Shown here: positions 36,845 through 49,708 of the stretch, one piece after another
Layout of the letters: every line of letters begins with the position of its first letter
Numbering within the stretch: position 1 is the stretch's first letter
Origin: Diploscapter coronatus
Lineage: Eukaryota > Nematoda > Chromadorea > Rhabditida > Rhabditidae
DNA: 64,000 nucleotides
Reading direction: 5' to 3'
Assembly: GCA_964036155.1 (NCBI GenBank)
Contig: OZ038422.1
Location: 77,337,201-77,401,200 of the forward strand
The notes under the pieces: model-generated
The model's database searches: none
What the model was told of the DNA's origin: nothing
The model's input: the letters and a program-made list of their open reading frames with translations, nothing else
Program-made: the position numbers and the translations under genes

Positions 36845-37580
36845 AAGCGGCGATTCGACTACCACCACTCGACCGTCCAATCACCTGCTGTTTTCCCCCC
36901 AAATTTGTAGATATCGCTCAAAATTGGGTAAATAGAGTTTGTTGAAGCTTCTTTGAAAATCCCAATTTTGAGGCGATGTAGAAGACAACTACTGTACCAT
37001 ATTACTTCACCCTCACAGAAATTAGACGCCTAAACCCCACTTAATTTCCTGTATATAACGCATAAGTAACTTACAATTAGGTTAGTCTTGGTGAAATTGT
37101 ATATTGCACCATTTGGTAAGATGGAGATTTTTGATGCCATACGCCATTTCACCGACTACTCCATGAAGCGGCTAAGTTGTAATGTGTCCTTATTTTTATG
37201 ATGCTACTAGAAATGGTTATAGATTTGAAGGATGGCAATTTGAACCATTTTTAGTGGCGTTATCTTGCTATACTTGGTAAAATAAGCGTAAAATTGGGAA
37301 TATGACTTTATTATTTCGGCTTATTTTAGCATTTTTCTGGCAAAATCACCACTCTATGAAAAACGTGTCCATTTTGAAAATGTGCTGGTTCGTTCTCTTC
37401 ACGACGACATGTGTGACAACAATAATATACCGTTGATTTTTACAAGTTATTTTTTATTTCTCCTATTCCTTTCAAAAGCATTTCAAGTTTGTAAAAATCA
37501 ACGCAATTCCTATTGGTTAGAGCACATCTCTCCACATGATAATTTTTGTTATGTTATTCACTATTTATAAGGATTGTTTT

Positions 37581-37668
37581 AAGACCCATTTGCACAAAGT
37601 GAGTCGCTTTTGGTACCATTTTGGAAGAGTTGCCAAAAATCTACTCACTTTGTCAGAGTGGGTCTTTT
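37581..37668. ncRNA. Pre-miRNA-like hairpin (candidate)
   Basis: The plus strand folds AAGACCCA..CAAAGTGAGT on ACTCACTTTG..TGGGTCTT, with GCTTTTGG/CCAAAAAT continuing the stem toward a loop of about 17 bases. Total length is about 88 bases, with arms of about 38 and a few internal mismatches, which is the size and shape of an animal pre-miRNA. Neither arm is a miRNA I recognise, so a miniature foldback transposon remains equally possible. Strand of origin is undetermined. Confidence 0.4.
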
Positions 37669-38824
37669 ACAATGGTTGCCTTCTTCGTAAAAGACGTCGT
37701 TTTAATATTGTAGCTAATAATCTATTCCTACTACAAATTATCAATTCACTTGATAATTTTTGGAGGTGGAATTTTGGAAGCTTCTAGAAGTTTCTGGAAT
37801 TTCACAAAATCTTCAGAACTCCACTTCTCCCTTGAATTTCTATATTTAACTCTCGCGCTTGTTCTCTCTCTCTCTCCCTTCCTCTCGTTTTTGCTCGGGT
37901 ACTCGTTTCTTCTCCTTCTTTTTCCCTAATTTTCCCTTCTCTAGTGTTAAATCTAGGTCTAGCAGTTGTGTATTTATTCTTGGATTTTAAGATTAACGCT
38001 TATTTTTCTTAACTTAATTTTCTATGAGATTTTTCTCATTTAAAATTGAACTAAGAAAACTTGGCCGCAATTTTGAATCATCTGAGAGAATATTGTAATT
38101 AGTGTACTTAGTTTCGATAAGTCTATCCTATTCTTTAGATTCTGTCCTCTCGGCACTTTTCATCAAATCAACCCAATTTTGTGATAACTTAACAACCTTA
38201 GTCCTTGCTTGGCGTGATAAGCGAATTTATTTTCTGATAATTCGATAAAATCGATATATCTTATCATTTCAGGCCTTAGTCATTATGTTGTAGCAATCCT
38301 TTCCTTCTCCGATAAATTATCACTCTGATAAGATCAATGATTGAATTCTAGTTATATCACGCGATGATGACTGAATTCATGAATCATATTTTACACCGTA
38401 TTTTGCGCAGCACGTTTTTTATTCGAGCATTCGCGCCAAAATACCTTCAAACCAAGTGCAACACCTTTATCAAATCTTTATGATTTGATTTGATTTTAGG
38501 CCAGATTTATATCCGGCCTAAAATTTAACGTACCATCACTTTTGTTGAATTTTCGTCCTGGTTTTACACCATCATTTCGAAAAATTCGATGCCAAGTGAC
38601 AAAATTTGTACGCTCCTTTATGATATTGGTGCATTTAGACATTCACAACTCAGATTTGACTTCAAAAAATCGAGTTACCGTAATCTTAGAGCGCTAATAT
38701 AATCGATGATTTTATCGATTTTGTGTAACTATTTTCGCTTTTCATGTATCCGGGTTAATCCTATCGATTGACAACAACAAAATGTTTAACCACTTTTACA
38801 AACGCGTACAAATTTGGCCTTATA

Positions 38825-38921
38825 CCAAATGGTAGCTATTTGGCACGTCTACAATTTCTCATAACCTTCAAATGGTGCCACTTCAAAGCTGTGCCAAAAA
38901 GCTACCATCGTGTACCATTGG
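38825..38921. repeat. Foldback repeat
   Basis: CCAAATGGTAGCTATTTGGCAC at 38825-38846 pairs with GTGCCAAAAAGCTACCATCG at 38891 onward, with a loop of about 44 bases. The TGGTACCA and CCAAAATGG words also occur in the hairpin at 37581 and near 39105, suggesting one local family. Confidence 0.5.
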
Positions 38922-39534
38922 GGATTCTTGGGTAAAACCAGGAGTAAGTACCACCTTTTCTCCAATTACAACCATCGTTTTTGTTTAGTATCTTTTATTT
39001 TAATTTATCACACTCTGCAAAGAATGTTATTCCATTTACCACATATTGTGTTTGTAAATGTATCTCTCGATTGAACCATTTAGGTGGGTTTTGAAATGAT
39101 ACTAAATGGTACCAAAATTGTCAAGACCCGTCGAAATTGGTTCGAGACTTCGCTGATTTCTTACACAGCAACCATCATCTTCACTAAATATTTGTCATTG
39201 GCCTAGTGATAGACCATCTTAATGAGTTGATAAGTGACGAATAAAAGATTTCGAACAGCGGTTTAGTGACAACTACACGTTTAAAACCACTTTATTTACA
39301 TACACACTAAAAAGACTGACTGAATGAATATCGACAAATATACATACACTGGTTGAGATTGGTCATTTTTCGGTGGAAACTCGGGAAAATGATGAAGATC
39401 AGCTTTAAATCGAAGAGATGTCGTGGTGAAGGCAGAAATGGTTTCATTCGACACTCATTTAACTAGTGATTTTAATTAAATAAAAAGCCCATCAGTTCCC
39501 CCGAGTTGTCCAAAAGTGTGTGCGGGGTCTATTT

Positions 39535-42500
39535 TCAAGTCACAATAACTATTGCGCCGAACACGTAGACGAGGAGAGTGAGGCCCGAGGCCAAGTTGTT
39601 GACTGCCGTGTAGATTTGCAACCAGTCGGCGTTTGCATCCTGCAATATCCTTTCATTCTTAACCATTATCTAGAGACATAGACGCAGAGTTGACTCTTTC
39701 ATCCTTAACCACTATAGAGGAAAAAGACGCAGAGTAAGTCGATAATTGCGCTGGCTTTATGCGGACTTAGCTATTTAACCGTAGTTACAGTCGCTTTTGT
39801 CTTTCGCAAAGTTAATCTCTGAGAAGGAAAAAGCTACAGCAAAATTGCCTCGAAAATCTTTAATCTCCTATGTGCGGCAACGTTGCAGCAAATAAACAAC
39901 TTTCCGGTCGGTCGTTGCCAAGCCCCGCCCACGATTCCGGTTCCCCCAATCCGGAAATACTTGATTATCGACTGAAGAGGAGAGCAACTTTCGCTCCTCT
40001 GACCTTGACGAAAGGATCGAAGAAAAAGGATGACCGAAGATCTTATGAATAAGAAAAAGATCTCCTTTTTTTTTAGAAAATTAGTCTATCTTTAAATATC
40101 CTTACCTTATTCGAAGTTCCATCGGTAACAGGTTCAATCTCCGATCCACAGCATAAATTAGCATTCAGAACCGATGCAAAAAGTGTGTATCGATGCGCTA
40201 AAACGTCAATTTTTGCCAAAATCATAGACTCGGCACTTTAGCCGCTATACCAGGGGGCATCGTTCGTTTTACTCTCGACATGGCAGATACAATCACAGTA
40301 ACGATTAGGGAAATGACGGTAACGGCTAGCGTAAAGGCGTAAAATAGGTCTGAAATGTTTGACTTTCAAGGAAAATGCTAAATTTTCCTTACAAATTTTG
40401 GGAACAGTCGCACCAAATCCGACTTGGGGCGTCTTTTCGGCAAGAAACTGGAATGACATGAACTGAAGAAGCAGAGCGAACATTTTAACGTAGATCTGAA
40501 AAAAGTCGAATTTTGGACTAAATTTCGGATAATTCTAGGCATGATTTTTGTAAAAATTAAAGATCTAACGACTTATCACTAAGCTATTTGGCCGCGACTC
40601 ACCTGCTGATGGAATCGCCCGAAGAACGGAGCAATAAGAATGATTAAAGCTGAAACGAGCACTGGAATGGTTAATTCGAGAGTTAAGGTGGTTGATCTTC
40701 GTCGGGCGCGAAGGCAAACTTGGAGTTGTTCGGATCTAAAGGTATGTCATAGGCTTCATAGAACGATTCTAAATGATCAAATAACGGAATGAGATCTATA
40801 GCTAGGGATCGGGGTGATGTTGAAAGTTGGTCTAAATAGTATGAGATAAGATAGGTCTCATCGTCCCGTCATCTCGTCAGAAAATAGTTGCCTATTGTGT
40901 AAATCTGAATTTCAACTATGCCTTACTTATTGTCCCCTTCCTCAGTGATCTTCTTGATATTGGCTTTCTCGACTTGCCAATTCGTCTTGATTTCGGAGAT
41001 ATCAACTTTATCTAGAATGAATTTTGTGCTAGTTTAGATTATTTTCAAAATACCATCTTCCGTTTCCAGGAAATACTTGATGTATCTTCGATACAACGAA
41101 GACTGCATTACAAAGCAGCAGTCTTTGAGATCCTAAATTTGAATTTTAAATCAAAAATCTTAGCTTATGCAGGAAAGTAATATATATATATATATACCTC
41201 CTAGTCATGTCTAAATAAAAATACAAGCTCTAAGATTAAGGACCTAACATTATGATCAACTTTTAAATCCTAAATTAAAAGAGTCTAAAATCTAAATACA
41301 ATAATAAATAAATCACAGAATCTCACATTAGGGTAATCACTATAGTCCATTTCGCATTGGGCCTGTATCCTGAATTCCAATCGAGCCGTAACATTGCCCT
41401 TGTTATTCGATTCGATATTTTGGTAAGTGATATAGTCCGATGACTGCCCTGCAGTATCATGCCTTAAACATATCGTCTATTGGGTAAACTAGGCGTACCC
41501 GCTAACTTTTCAGAGTGAATATCGGGCACCCAGAGGCGACCGAATGATTTTATCCTCAAAGTATCGGTTTTCCATTCTTCTTGGTCCCATCGTAATCGTC
41601 TATCCTTCCAGGCCTAAAATTTAAAGGATCTTTGATTTTTTAGAATACTTTTGAAGGAGACACCTTCGATCCAGGACTTTTTATGAATAGGGGTGCCTGA
41701 TTGGGCTAACAAAATAGTTCTGGGTCGGGGGTGTCCCCTTTTGAAGATATATAGAGAATTCTTTGATCATGGCTTTTCTTTGAAACTTGAAAAATGATAT
41801 CGCTCTGAAGAAAGTTGTATAAAATCCCTATTTGGATATGTGAAATCTCTTTTGTCTGATAAAAGATCAATAGTCAAGTGCTCCATTTCTGTGTTTTCGG
41901 GGGTGTGCATTTCAAATTCAAAATCTTCTTCCCTCTTTTCTTTCTTCGAGCGTGCTGGCTTACAGTTCCTTCTATTTCCTCTTGAATCGGAGCTTTCCCT
42001 CTTTTCTTTCTTTCTGTCTTTTACTTTCTATCTATTTCTCTCTCCTCTCTCATTCTGTTTGTTTGATTGTTTTCCCTCGGTCTCTTTCTCAGCACCCTAT
42101 CCCTTTTCCATTCTATTTCTCTTTTCAGATGACGATAGAAAAAAATCGGACCATATTCGGAAGGATTCAACCACAATGATCACCTACTTCCGGTATTTTT
42201 GACAAAAATCTTTTTTCTCCAAGAAAAGCTCGTACTCTTTTCCTATTTGCGCGCGAAATTCGCAACAACTAAAGTGCCAACCGCGCCGAGCCACTCGGTC
42301 ATGCGGTCATTCACAACAGAACCGGTCACTCCAAACATCGGAAATGCCCGCAAATTGGCGATAAAAATAGAAATCGTCGTGATTATTGGGAAGGAATTTC
42401 AGAAGACCAACCACTTTCATGAATCCGTTGATATTCATCTCTTTGAAGATTTCGTTCTGAAAAAATCTGATTAAAAGTTAAAGAATTTATAAAATGTTTC

Positions 42501-43960
42501 AAATACAGGGATCTTCACGGGTAAGGCACAGATACGAAATTTGTTCTTAACTATGGAAGAAGGCAGGTAAACAGACACTGAAGATTTATACCTGTTCTCT
42601 CAGTTAAGGCAATTGAAAGCATAAAATTTTTTGATTTAATAAAGGTACAAGCACAATTTTTCAATACCTATAACCAACCCTATTCAAATCTTTTTTTTTA
42701 AATTAATAATATTTTCTTCTTTAAGTAAACATTACATCATCTAAAAGTCGATAATTAGGTAGAGGCGCTAAGCGACCGTGAAGTAATATTCTTTCGAAAA
42801 TGATCATAAATGGGTGGAAAATAAGCGAAAGTTCCTAATGCCTAATATGGATATATGAAATCCCCTTACCATCCACATATGCCTTAAAGAGACACCAAGG
42901 ACTTGAACATCCAAAGTTTCTCCGGCAGCTACAGTCGGTGGCAAAAGCATCAAGGAGTTGCTCTTTCCTAAAAATATGACAATCAGTTTTTGGTCCTCAT
43001 AAAAAATCGAAAATACATCGAAGGCAATAAAAAAGCCTCCAATTTAATTGTTTAACCATTATGATATAAGCCTGGTAGGTGAATTGGAGTTCTTATTCAT
43101 TAAGTTTTAGGTGTACTTGTTCGAGTTACCATCATTCAACTTATTATACTAAAAAATGAAATCTTAAATTTTCCGTCCAATTGTATACAAAATTAGGCAT
43201 ATCTAAGTGCGAGTTTTTACGAATAACATTTCAAGTTGAAGTTATTCGAAAGTTCTTCTTTCATATTCACAAGTAAGCAAGAACGAACGCTTTCTTACAA
43301 CCTTTGAGTTGAACATTTGAAGATGATGAATAAGTTCCTTTACCTTGCATTTGGTCGGCCTCTTTGGTCAATTTATAGAAGAGGCATTCCTCCAAAACTT
43401 GATATTTATGGTGAGCTACATCCTCGATATCTTAAATTTAGGTGTTTTAATTCATATGCTTAAGGATAGCATCATTAGCCGTAAATAACAGGTCATAGAA
43501 TATCTTGGTTTCATGGATAAATTATAGGAATTCAGATATATTTAGTATATTTTCCCTTAATTCTATCTCATACATGCATTGGCATAGAAATCATAACCCT
43601 CCTATGATATGTCATAGTAAATCAGAGTTTCAAGTATCGACGATAGAAACTCAGGAAATTGGTATATTTCTCCTAAAGTTATCTAATCCATGCTTTATCA
43701 TAAGATTATATAACCGTCTATGATGCACCGTTAAAAATTAGAGTTGAAATCGTAGAAATTTTGATAAGATGATAAAATTGAAATGAAGATCAGCTTTTAC
43801 CTGTAATATTGGATTTCCATTTACAGTCGATATCAAATGCATTAGCTTTAGCAGTAAAAATTAGAATACCTAGCGATATGATAACGAGTTTATCAATTTG
43901 AATTGAGTTGAAAAGGGGGTGGGTTATAAGCTTCTGTGGTCCACAACAACACCCCAGCAT
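39535..43960 (-). CDS. Orphan Cys-loop ligand-gated ion channel subunit
   Basis: Thirteen exons join in frame to 449 residues: 43801-43960, 43344-43430, 42870-42967, 42412-42456, 41507-41613, 41327-41462, 41054-41132, 40927-41011, 40603-40735, 40393-40495, 40230-40349, 40106-40197, 39535-39639. A hydrophobic N-terminal segment (signal peptide) precedes the extracellular domain, with AWKDRRLRW and LWVPD. The Cys-loop runs from Cys 202 to Cys 216 (13 residues between) around DYP. Four membrane segments follow: M1 around LTIPVLVSALIILIAPFFG, M2, M3, a short M3-M4 loop of about 50 residues, and M4 at the end. M1-M2 lacks both the GEK of cation channels and the PAR of anion channels, so ion selectivity and ligand cannot be predicted. 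It resembles divergent nematode LGC orphans. The start could also be the in-frame ATG at 44002. Confidence 0.88.
41181..41200. repeat. AT dinucleotide microsatellite
   Basis: TATATATATATATATATA run in an intron of the channel gene. Confidence 0.8.
41651..41746. mobile_element. Foldback MITE family B, copy 1, in channel-gene intron
   Basis: TTGAAGGAGACACC at the left pairs with GGTGTCCCCTTTTGAAG at the right, around a core GAATAGGGG..TGGGCTAACAAAATAGTTC. The same core and ends occur at 58378-58487. It lies in the intron between exons 41507-41613 and 42412-42456. Confidence 0.7.
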
Positions 43961-45466
43961 AGTGACCCCCCTCTTCTGAGTCAACACCTCGCCTCGACAC
44001 ACGATCAGAAAAGAGGTATAGAGAGGGAAGACGGTTAGAGGGAAACATAGCTAGTGAAAAGAAAGGAAAAGAATCAGAGAAAAGGTTGGAGAACAAAGAC
44101 TCTGCAGAGAGAGAAAGAGAAGGAAAGGATATATCTCAAAGAGAGGGGGATTGAGAACAGTTATATGCCTTAGGCAATCCCAAATCTAAATCCGTCCAGA
44201 CTGTGCGAATGCTTTGCCTCCTCCTTCTACCTCGAAGATTACCTTGAAAACTCGATTTTGGAAGGAAAGACTTTTTCTTGATCCCCAAAAATACTATGAT
44301 TCAGAAAATCAATATGGGAGTGTTCAGAAAATATGAAAATTGCAGGAAAAAGATGGTCTTCATGGTTTTTCATTGATCTTAGGAGAATCTTCAATTAATT
44401 TCTAGGATTTTGGGTTGATTTTCAATTTTTGCTGGTTTTAAGCTGATATTCACCAGAATATTCAACTTATTGTAGTTTTTACCTATCTTTATCTCTTCGT
44501 TTTCTGTCCAAACATAATTTGACCCTCACTCTCTCTATCTTTTTGTAGCCACTGTATGCCTCAAACTAGCCTTTCAACTTGTTTCTCTCTTCGCTTTTTG
44601 TCCCCTTTTCAAAGCTACTGGATTTCTATTTGTATGTACGAAGTTTTGGAACAAAAACTCTGACAACAGACTTTGTCGCTCGTTGTCTTTACTTCGACAA
44701 CAGGTCTAATGTCAGAATTTGTTGTCATCTCACTTATTGTGTATGCTCCGCTCTAGAACAAAACCTACCCGATGTCAGATCTTATTTTCGCTTTCGAAAT
44801 TTTCATTGTTGTCAGGTTTGTTTTCATCCTTCCCCCGCTAAGTTTCAACCTTCACATTTATTTTCATCTCCTATTCGCTCTACTTTCCTCCAATTCTATG
44901 CCTGCTCGCTCCATTCGTTTTGAAACGGAGAAATAGAGTTGGGAAACAAGAGAGAACAGATAAGAGAAAGAACACTAGACAAGAAAGAAAAGACGGAAAA
45001 CAGTCTGGAATACAGCAAACAGTGACTGAACACTTGTCCTTATAGAGCAAAGCCGTTTTTCTGGGTCCGATAGATAGGAAATACCGTAATCCGATAAAAG
45101 TCTAATCTTTTTCCGGAAAAGGACTCCAAGAACCTGACCTCAATTTCTAATATGCAGAAGGAATAAAATAAATTCAAAGGACGCATTTTTTATATGACAG
45201 ATGGCTAGAATATCCTATCCTTAAGCACTATAAAAAAGCCGTGCACGCAGAGGAGGAATATGAATTATGTTCTCAGGCCAATTTTCTGGATCTCATACTT
45301 GAAACTTTCGGAAAACACTTCGTATTTCACGATAGCCAATTTATTTTTTAGCAACAAAAGAGAGTAACAAAAACAACGAATAACAAATTTTCCTAAATTA
45401 AAGTAAAATCTAAGTCTAAGGATTCTCTAGTACCCGTAAAATTTATAGGTTTCGAAAGTTCAAATT
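43961..45466. other. Upstream region of the channel gene and downstream region of nsun-4
   Basis: About 1.5 kb with purine-rich stretches (44000-44160, 44930-45010). A possible inverted repeat is built on TGACAACA/TGTTGTCA (about 44655-44820). No supported exon, RNA gene or recognised regulatory element is seen. Confidence 0.5.
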
Positions 45467-48174
45467 TTAAGAAAGTCTAGTAAGTTTACAGACGTACATA
45501 GGCCCGAAATTTGAGGGCAGGAACGGTAGAATCAAATAGCCTCTTCGGCAGTGGGTGTTTACCTAAAGGAGATCAAATATTTTTCAAGGAGACCATATTT
45601 TTCAAGATAAAATAAAATTATTCCTGAAAAGAGATTAAAAATTTTCAGAGATCGAAAGTATTCAAAAAGTAAAATTTCAAAAAAAATCATTTTCTTAAAA
45701 AGAGATCAAATTTACCTGATACATGCCAGTATTGTATAGGGAGATGAATAGGTCGGAAAGACTTTCTTCGATGACCTGAAATGAAAGTATAAGAAATAAA
45801 ATCTAAAAGATAAATTAGAAAAAAAAATAAAGAGAAACTACATCGATCCCGAAGTTGTGTTTGACCATGGCGGCTGCTTTTTCGATGACGGATTCGTTTT
45901 GGATCGGCGACAAAGTGCACGTCGAATAAACCACCGAGCCACCGACTCTACAGGAACGGATTGCGTTTCTGGAAATTTGTTCCTTTAGTAAAATATAGAA
46001 AAAAAAGACTGATCTTTTCCTTCTAAATAAAATGAAATTATAATAAAAAGAGCAAAGAAATTTTTTCTAATCGGGCATATCTCGGAAGGAATAAGCATAG
46101 AGAAGGAAAACTTTAAAAATAATATCCTCGAAAAGATATTCTACGATTTTTATTAAAAACTAGTAATTTTAACACCTACACCAAGATATTCATCTGCAAT
46201 TGCGGTAAGTTAAGTCTTTCTTGAGTGTGTTTGGCAGCAAAAATATTGCCTTCGTCGAAAGAAACCGCAAGTCTGTCTGTGGAACAGGGCACGTCAGCCA
46301 GAACCTTAAAAAGGGATGATTAAATCGGCGTCCGTATTCATAAGCGTATCGGGAGCCTTCCGGCGTATTTGCGAATACACGGATATAGGAAGAAATCCCG
46401 TTTTAAAAGGGGATATGAAATTCCTTTTAAAAAGATGTATGAAGTTCTGAAGAAAAATATCAAATCCCCCACCTTATCATAGCACTTCAACTCATCCCAT
46501 CCGTCCCAATTCGAAGCGTTTTTTCGCTTGATGATAACTCTTCCTGAAAATCGACATATGAACTTCGTTTTAAAAGGGATATATATATATAAAATTCGGA
46601 TATACGAAATTCCACCTGCTTCCTCTGAGTCCATTGGAACGTACATTGCCAAAGACCGCTTCAAATCGCCCAATCTGGATAATTTGAAATCGTTGCTGAC
46701 GATTTTATCTGTAATTTTTTATTTTTTTTCAAAAACTGAAGAAAAAAATAACCTGGCAATTTGGTGAGCAGAGAAATAAGGCTTTTTCCTCCGGGAGCGG
46801 CGCACATATCCAGCATTGTTTCACCTTTCTAAAAGTAAATTTTTAAAATTCAATGCAAATTTTTAAAATTAAGCATTTTACCTTCAAATCCAAAGCCAAA
46901 ACTGGAATCAGCGAAGCTCCATCCATTAGCCACCATCCTAAAATTAGAGGGAAAGGCTCATTTTTAAGAGTACAATTTAAAATACCAGGAATCTGATCCG
47001 ACCCTCTCGGAGGCATGGGGAAGTCGGAAATACTGCCTCTCGGAAAAGTGAACACTTTCAACTCGGTGGGCAACTCGACGGTATGACGTCGCAAAGGGAT
47101 TTCATCTGGATCAGCGTCTTGGTATTGGACTCTGAAATTAGAATCTTCAGGAAAGAAGGATTATTTGTAGCTTTTCCATAAAATTTTAAAAAATTATAGA
47201 AAATCTTTTATATTATTTCTCTACCTTCATAAAAATATGAAAATTTTTTTTAACTTTTAAAATTTTAAAAATACCCGATCAGCTGTTCTCGTTTGTTCAT
47301 TTGTAGGTCGGCCAAAGAGAGATGTCCTGAGGATTCAACGAATTTGTCCAGACCCAACGATGATCGCATCATCGTTTCCTCGTTTTCTTGGTCTTCTTCA
47401 GAATTTTCCTGATTTTCTGGAATCGGCTCCGGATTTTTCGAAGACGAGGGGACTTGACTGAAAAATAGGATAATTTTTGAAACCTGGATATGTAAACTCA
47501 TTTTTTCAGAGGAAAAGATATGTGAAATCCCTTTTAAAAATGATGAGATATGAAATCTCCTTTTAAAAAGGGACATATGAAGTCCCCCACTAACCTGACA
47601 ATTTTCTTGGCTTTGATCTGTCGTTTCTGGTGCTTCTTGGCGATATCTGCGGTCAAATCGTAGGCTCCCAGCTCGATCAAATCGTCTTTTTTGTCGTACC
47701 AGGCTCTGGAAATGGATGTGTGAAATCCTTTTTGAAAATAAAAAGGGATATGTCAAATATCAAATCCTAGAAAGGATGTATAAAATGCTTACTCAGATAG
47801 CGTGTTTCCAACGCAAATGTACTTGTTAGGCGTTGTCAAACCGAGTCGAATACTCGGCCATTTGGCCCCATACAGTGGTCCATAGTTGAAATCGAACTGA
47901 AAATCGGGATTTCAGAGATCAGCATATATAGAATTCTTCTATAAGGGGGTTCCATATATCCGATTTTGTTTACATTCCAGCTTACTTGATCTAACGCCAC
48001 CATAGAAGAGGTTTTGGTCTGGTAGATTGAAGCGATCTGGAAATCGAATCTTAATTTCGGTTACATTTTCAAGGTTCCGACTTTTGGCTTGAATTTCTGA
48101 GTTTTGGTGCGTCGTTGAATAACGAAATTCGACGTCGGTTGACATCGTGATGGTCTCAGAATAAGTCGGTTCAT
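45467..48174 (-). CDS. nsun-4: NSUN4-type mitochondrial rRNA m5C methyltransferase
   Basis: Fourteen exons join in frame to 463 residues: 48082-48174, 47986-48036, 47793-47896, 47595-47705, 47275-47457, 46986-47131, 46882-46937, 46753-46828, 46616-46708, 46473-46543, 46180-46304, 45842-45968, 45716-45775, 45467-45562. The ATG directly follows TTTCAG. The N-terminus is basic and Ser/Arg-rich without acids, as in a mitochondrial presequence. The order is FDFNYGPLYGAKWPSIR, the SAM-binding motif DMCAAPGGKS (about 255-264), ADVPCS (Cys about 335), VVYSTCTLSPIQNE (catalytic Cys about 387) and NFGPMYVCK at the end, matching NSUN4. It methylates small-subunit mitochondrial rRNA and in mammals works with MTERF4. 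An acidic Gln/Glu insertion (about residues 121-150) is extra to the family core. The first intron model (48037-48081) is the least certain. Confidence 0.93.
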
Positions 48175-48531
48175 CTGAAACTTGAAAGATAGGCTTGAGA
48201 TAAAACCAAAATAAAACACAAAGCTTCGATCTACTAGATCCGTTTTCAACAAAAAAAGATAATAAAAAAGGACAAATTAAAAGACTTTGGTTCGAAACCG
48301 TCCGTGAATTACGGCGGACACTTTGTCGAATCCATTTCTCACAAGCAGTGCAATAACTTTCCCGTTAGAAGAGTTAAAGCTCGCAAATTTTCACAAATTA
48401 TGCTAATTTCTCGTGCTCATTTGGAGTTCGTAAAAATCGAGAAAATCGTGAACAGCTCTTTCACAACTTTGCGAATTTTTATCGATTTTTAAAGTTGCTT
48501 TTTTACTTGCATTAATTTCAGAATTCCTCAG
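48175..48531. promoter_or_regulatory. Short divergent promoter between nsun-4 and sdhd
   Basis: 357 bp separate the two oppositely transcribed ATGs. Trans-splice-like acceptors lie at both edges (TTTCAG before the nsun-4 ATG; ATTTCAGAATTCCTCAG before the sdhd ATG). No TATA box is evident. A shared bidirectional promoter for two mitochondrial proteins is inferred from the spacing. Confidence 0.5.
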
Positions 48532-49708
48532 ATGTTGGCACCGCTGCGTCAGTCTGTTTCCCTGCGCCACTCGCTGGTGTTGGCTAATCGACTCAGGTAC
48601 TAAACTCCTAAAAGATTTAACCCTTAGTTAAACTAAACTCGAAATAAAAACGTTAGAAATCCTGAACACTTTAAGCTCAGGATTAAAGCTAAATTAGTTT
48701 TATGTATACTTTTAAAATTTCGAATTTGATTTCAGCAAGTCGGGTATTTTGACGAACCCGATTCGAGTCGCCTCGACCCTGAATGACGGAGCCAGCAAGG
48801 CACACGACCACTCCATGCACTTCAAGGTTGGGGTTACTGCAATCCTCAATTTAAAATATTTTTGTTTCTTAAAATAATAGTTTTCTGGAGCTGCTTGAAA
48901 TTATTTTCAGTTTCAGCTTTTATTTTGAACAAGCTCAAAGCTTTGAAATAATCCAAGTTGTGTTTCTAAAGTTTGTTCGAATTTGAGCAAATAATAATTT
49001 CTCAGATCGAGAGAATCTGGGCGGCGGGCATGGTGCCGATCATCCCGGCTGCGTACTTCATCCACAACCCCGTCATGGACGCTCTCTTGACCATCGCTCT
49101 CACTATGCACATTCATTGGTAGGTTTTTTTTTTTTTATTATTTTTGAGAAAATATTGATAGAGTTGATGAAAAAGTTTTAACCACCTTTAGAGAAAATGA
49201 AGTTGGTAAAAGGACAACAATTAGTTGGCCTTCTAAAACGTTATCTTTTACTTATTTTGGCTTGACGAATACTTTTTGAGGGGTGTCCAAGGAGTGATCG
49301 CTGATTACGCGCGTCCGTTCGTACTCGGCGCTGGGCCCGCGAAACTCGCCAACATGAGCCTCTATCTGCTGACTGGACTGCTGCTGGCTGGTATTTTTTA
49401 GCTTCTGCAAATTCACCTAATAATTGAAATAGATAGATAATAATAATTTTGTCTTTTTTTTTACAAATTTTGGCAATCTGACAAATAGTATGTAAAAGCA
49501 ATAGCATTTTCCTCCAATCTCAACCCTATCCTATTCCTAAATGCTATTTCGTTGGGTCGCGAGGTCACGAAAAATCCAAATAGACTAATTTTAATCAATT
49601 TTTATAGTACGATTTTTAATTTTGAACTTCAATTTTTTAGGACTGCTTCACTTCAACACCAACGACGTCGGAATTACAAAGGCCTTCGAAATGGTCTTCT
49701 CTCTTTAA
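48532..49708 (+). CDS. sdhd-1: Succinate dehydrogenase small membrane subunit (SDHD/CybS)
   Basis: Five exons (48532-48596, 48736-48826, 49006-49118, 49281-49390, 49641-49708) give 148 residues. The start has an Arg/Ser/Leu-rich mitochondrial presequence ([20 protein letters not shown]). Three membrane segments follow, with the heme/ubiquinone motif [15 protein letters not shown] in the second segment, as in SDHD. It anchors complex II in the inner mitochondrial membrane and helps form the ubiquinone site and heme b pocket. Length fits the family. It is divergent from nsun-4 and immediately upstream of the ZCCHC4-type gene, possibly in the same operon. Confidence 0.93.

Larger units (their letters stand above)
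36845..39534. other. Convergent intergenic region (MNK 3' end / channel gene 3' end)
   Basis: About 2.7 kb with no supported exon. Contents noted: a pre-miRNA-like hairpin at 37581-37668, a second foldback at 38825-38921, a small palindrome TAGGCCAGATTTATATCCGGCCTA near 38497-38520, a TC-rich run near 37865-37890, and a dense set of GATAA/TTATC words between about 38110 and 38345. Confidence 0.6.

Noticed and set aside
42199..42411. Hydrophobic minus-strand frame that looked like an extra membrane segment of a second channel
   Set aside because: It overlaps and continues out of phase from a channel exon, and lies inside the intron once the donor at 42411 is used. No independent exon chain supports it.
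44579..44923. Plus-strand open frame of 114 codons
   Set aside because: Composition is like the surrounding non-coding sequence, there is no domain, and it lies partly within a TGACAACA inverted repeat.
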